From contig CAIXAY010000214.1 in the NCBI GenBank assembly GCA_903917505.1, positions 1 through 8,655 on the forward strand: a stretch of 8,655 nucleotides of DNA, written 5' to 3'. The position numbers and the translations under genes are program-made. Below the pieces are notes generated by a model. That model saw only the letters and a list, made by a program, of their open reading frames with translations, had not been told where the DNA came from and made no database searches. Positions 6,962 through 8,655 of this stretch are shown here, piece after piece. The first letter of the stretch is position 1; each line of letters starts with the position of its first letter. Source of the stretch: an uncultured beta proteobacterium (GTDB lineage: Bacteria > Pseudomonadota > Gammaproteobacteria > Burkholderiales > Rhodocyclaceae).

Positions 6962-7828
6962 TCAATGCACCGAGGGCGGCGTTTCCGGCGTGTTGGAAAA
7001 CAGCGCGTCGATCGCCGCCTTGTCGAAGCGGTATTCGCGGTTGCCGAGGTCGTCGCGGATGACGATGGCGCCGAGCCGCTTGACGGCGGCATAGACTTCC
7101 TCGCGCCCCAGGGTGCGCAGCATGTTGCGCATCTTTTCCCAGTCTTCGGGCACCTCGTGGCTGACCGGCCGCGCGGCGAAGACGCGCACGCTTTCCTGGT
7201 GGAACAGCCGGGTCAGCAATTCCTCGCTCGGCAGGTTCAGCAGTTCTTCGTCCTTGACCGTGCCGGCCAGCGCCGTGCAGCGCGCCCAGCCGTCCGCGTC
7301 GTGCGCTTCCGTGGCCGGCATTTTCTGCAGGAACAGGCCGGCAACGCCCGTGGCTGTCGCGGCCAGGAAGAAGCGCGAAGCGATCTGTTCGGACTGGCCG
7401 AGGTAGTGCTCGAAAATCTCGGCAATGCTGTTGCCGACCAGCGGCACGACGCTCTGGTAGGGCACGCGCATGGCCGGCGTGTCGAGCGAGAGCATCAGTT
7501 GTCCGGCGCCCAGCAGTTCGATCAGCGAGCCGGCGCTGATCGTCGCCTCGTGCTGCGCCATGCAGCGCAAATTGAGTTCGGTGCTGCAATCGATGACCAG
7601 CAGCGACACCGGGCCCTGGCCGCGCAACTGGATGGTCAGGCGCCCGGCCTGCTTGAGGTTGTCGGTCAGCAGTGCGGTCATGGCGCACATCTGGCCGAGC
7701 AGTTCGACCACCGGCGCCGGGTAATGGCGATTGGCGAGCAACTGCTGCCAGACCGGGCCGAGGCGGACGACAGCGCCGCGCACGTCGAGCCCGTCGAAGA
7801 GGAAGCGCTGGACGCAGTCCTCGCTCAT
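6962..7828 (-). CDS. hslO: Hsp33-family chaperone lacking the C-terminal zinc cysteines
   Basis: A 288-residue protein matching Hsp33 along its length: the N-terminal domain (about 1-200) includes GRLTIQLRGQGPVSLLV (62-78), the SLDTP/PYQSVVPL region (114-130) and the dimer/substrate region with EIFEHYLGQSEQIASRF (137-153), and a linker then leads to the C-terminal domain ending in YRFD (266-269). Normal Hsp33 is a holdase activated when oxidation releases zinc from a CxC and a CxxC motif. Here cysteines occur only at 5, 48, 81, 89 and 184; the CxC place (near 226-228) reads VPE and the CxxC place (259-262) reads DDLG. All four ligands are gone without frameshift or truncation. It may be a constitutive, heat- or pH-responsive holdase, or have another role. 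The start ATG overlaps the stop of the YffB-like gene by ATGA, indicating coupled translation. The gene symbol follows the family, not proven redox function. Confidence 0.9.
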   Translation of the reverse strand: MSEDCVQRFLFDGLDVRGAVVRLGPVWQQLLANRHYPAPVVELLGQMCAMTALLTDNLKQAGRLTIQLRGQGPVSLLVIDCSTELNLRCMAQHEATISAGSLIELLGAGQLMLSLDTPAMRVPYQSVVPLVGNSIAEIFEHYLGQSEQIASRFFLAATATGVAGLFLQKMPATEAHDADGWARCTALAGTVKDEELLNLPSEELLTRLFHQESVRVFAARPVSHEVPEDWEKMRNMLRTLGREEVYAAVKRLGAIVIRDDLGNREYRFDKAAIDALFSNTPETPPSVH

Positions 7829-8178
7829 TGCTTGTCCACGAAGCAGCGCTGGTAACGGTCAGGGTCGAAGCCGACGATCAGCTCGCTGCCGGTGTCGGCG
7901 AGCGGCCGCTTGATCAGCGTCGGATACTCGGCCATCAGCTTGAGCGCGCTCGCTTCGTCGACGTCGCTGCGCTCGGCGTCGGACAGCCGCTTCCACATCA
8001 TGCCGCGCGTGTTGAGCAGTTGCTGCCAGCCGGCGCGCGCGTTCCAGTCGGGCAGGAACCGGTCGACGAGCCCGGCTTCCTTGTACTCGATGAATTCGTA
8101 GGCGATCTCCTTTTCGGCCAGCCAGGCGAAAGCCTTTTTCATCGTGTCGCAGTTTTTGATGCCGTAAATCTTGAGCAT
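7825..8178 (-). CDS. ArsC/Spx-family protein, YffB-like
   Basis: A 117-residue single-domain protein of the thioredoxin-fold ArsC family. It begins with MLKIYGIKNCDTMKKA, with Cys10 in the NCDT(M/I)KK form characteristic of the YffB subgroup, which has one active-site cysteine in place of the CxxC of Spx. NTRG (56-59) and KRP (90-92) supply arginines in the places used by arsenate reductase, but YffB-type proteins are not shown to be arsenate reductases and a glutathione-linked thiol role is only suspected for them. A second cysteine (Cys112) sits near the C-terminus. The start is preceded by a purine-rich GGAAAGAAGAG, and lies 19 bases downstream of tex. It overlaps hslO by ATGA. The neighbourhood suggests a stress-related transcription unit, though its own substrate is unknown. 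Confidence 0.88.
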   Translation of the reverse strand: MLKIYGIKNCDTMKKAFAWLAEKEIAYEFIEYKEAGLVDRFLPDWNARAGWQQLLNTRGMMWKRLSDAERSDVDEASALKLMAEYPTLIKRPLADTGSELIVGFDPDRYQRCFVDKQ

Positions 8179-8197
8179 GCTCTTCTTTCCGGAATGC

Positions 8198-8655
8198 TTA
8201 GCGCTTGAGTTTCGCGAAGGCCTCGGCCATCGCGCCGGCCGCTTGCGGCTGGCGCGACTGCTGCTCGCGCGCCTTGTTGGTCAGCGGCGCGGCGGCTGAT
8301 TTCGGCGCGGCGGGCGCAGCGTCGGTGAGCACCATGGTGAGCGCAATGCGCTTGCGCGGCAAGTCCACCTCGACGACCTTGACCTTGACTACGTCACCAG
8401 CCTTGACGACATCGCGCGGGTCCTTGACGAACTTGTTCGAGAGCACCGAGATGTGCACGAGGCCGTCCTGATGCACGCCGATATCGACGAAAGCGCCGAA
8501 ATTGGCGACGTTGCTGACCACGCCCTCGAGGATCATTCCCGGCTCGAGGTCCTTGATCTCGGTGATGCCCTCGCGGAAGGCGGCGCTCCTGAATTCGGGG
8601 CGCGGGTCGCGGCCGGGCTTTTCGAGTTCCTTGAGAATGTCGCGTACGGTCGGCA
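8198..8655 (-). CDS. tex: RNA-binding protein Tex, C-terminal part (5'-truncated by window edge)
   Basis: The visible 151 residues start off the right edge, so only the last part of a protein that is usually about 770-780 residues is present. It opens with [25 protein letters not shown] sequence, then an S1 RNA-binding domain including [27 protein letters not shown] and a basic strand VKVKVVEVD, and ends in a low-complexity Ala/Pro/Lys tail that closes with AFAKLKR. This combination is characteristic of Tex, a conserved RNA-associated transcription accessory protein. The coding frame reaches the edge without a stop. The TAA at 8198-8200 lies 19 bases before the YffB-like start, so the three minus-strand genes are likely one transcript. 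No promoter is visible inside the window for this unit. Confidence 0.92.
   Translation of the reverse strand, partial: PTVRDILKELEKPGRDPRPEFRSAAFREGITEIKDLEPGMILEGVVSNVANFGAFVDIGVHQDGLVHISVLSNKFVKDPRDVVKAGDVVKVKVVEVDLPRKRIALTMVLTDAAPAAPKSAAAPLTNKAREQQSRQPQAAGAMAEAFAKLKR

Noticed and set aside
1..8655. tRNA or rRNA genes, CRISPR repeats, insertion-sequence ends, DNA-uptake repeats
   Set aside because: I looked for cloverleaf-like segments, regularly spaced repeats, terminal inverted repeats with transposase-like frames and Neisseria-type uptake words, and saw none.

Overview
This window is a dense, GC-rich stretch of chromosome with no rRNA, tRNA, CRISPR array or recognisable mobile element. 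Gene content, codon use and the character of the proteins (ComEC with a DVGQGLA motif, a Tex C-terminus with an Ala/Pro/Lys tail, an Hsp33/YffB-like/Tex cluster) suggest a betaproteobacterium, probably of the Rhodocyclales type. That placement is inferred from memory of such genomes and not from a search.

Layout. The plus strand carries, in order: the C-terminal part of a GT-C membrane glycosyltransferase (ArnT/PMT-like) cut by the left edge; a 109-base gap holding a strong imperfect hairpin; a full-length ComEC DNA-uptake channel; an alpha/beta hydrolase preceded by an 11-codon upstream reading frame that ends in a TGATG overlap with the hydrolase start; a compact intrinsic terminator whose T-tract runs into the -35 box of a well-spaced promoter; and from that promoter a probable two-gene operon of a class I SAM-dependent methyltransferase and a divergent HDOD-domain protein (TGA-C-ATG junction). 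The minus strand, read from the right edge, carries the C-terminus of the RNA-binding protein Tex, an ArsC/Spx-family YffB-like protein, and an Hsp33-family protein overlapping it by ATGA. The two strands converge with only 9 bases between the HDOD and Hsp33 stop codons. No gene-free stretch exceeds about 110 bases.

How the genes may work together. The left half concerns the envelope (glycosyl transfer, DNA uptake) plus a stand-alone hydrolase. The methyltransferase/HDOD pair is probably co-expressed and may be a regulatory or modification pair of unknown target. The minus-strand trio links RNA-associated and redox/proteostasis genes. The most notable observation is that the Hsp33 homologue has lost all four C-terminal zinc-binding cysteines while remaining an intact full-length gene, so it cannot use the classical thiol redox switch, even though it is translationally coupled to a thioredoxin-fold YffB-like protein. 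I saw no clearly novel multi-gene defence or mobile system; most of the window is ordinary housekeeping sequence.
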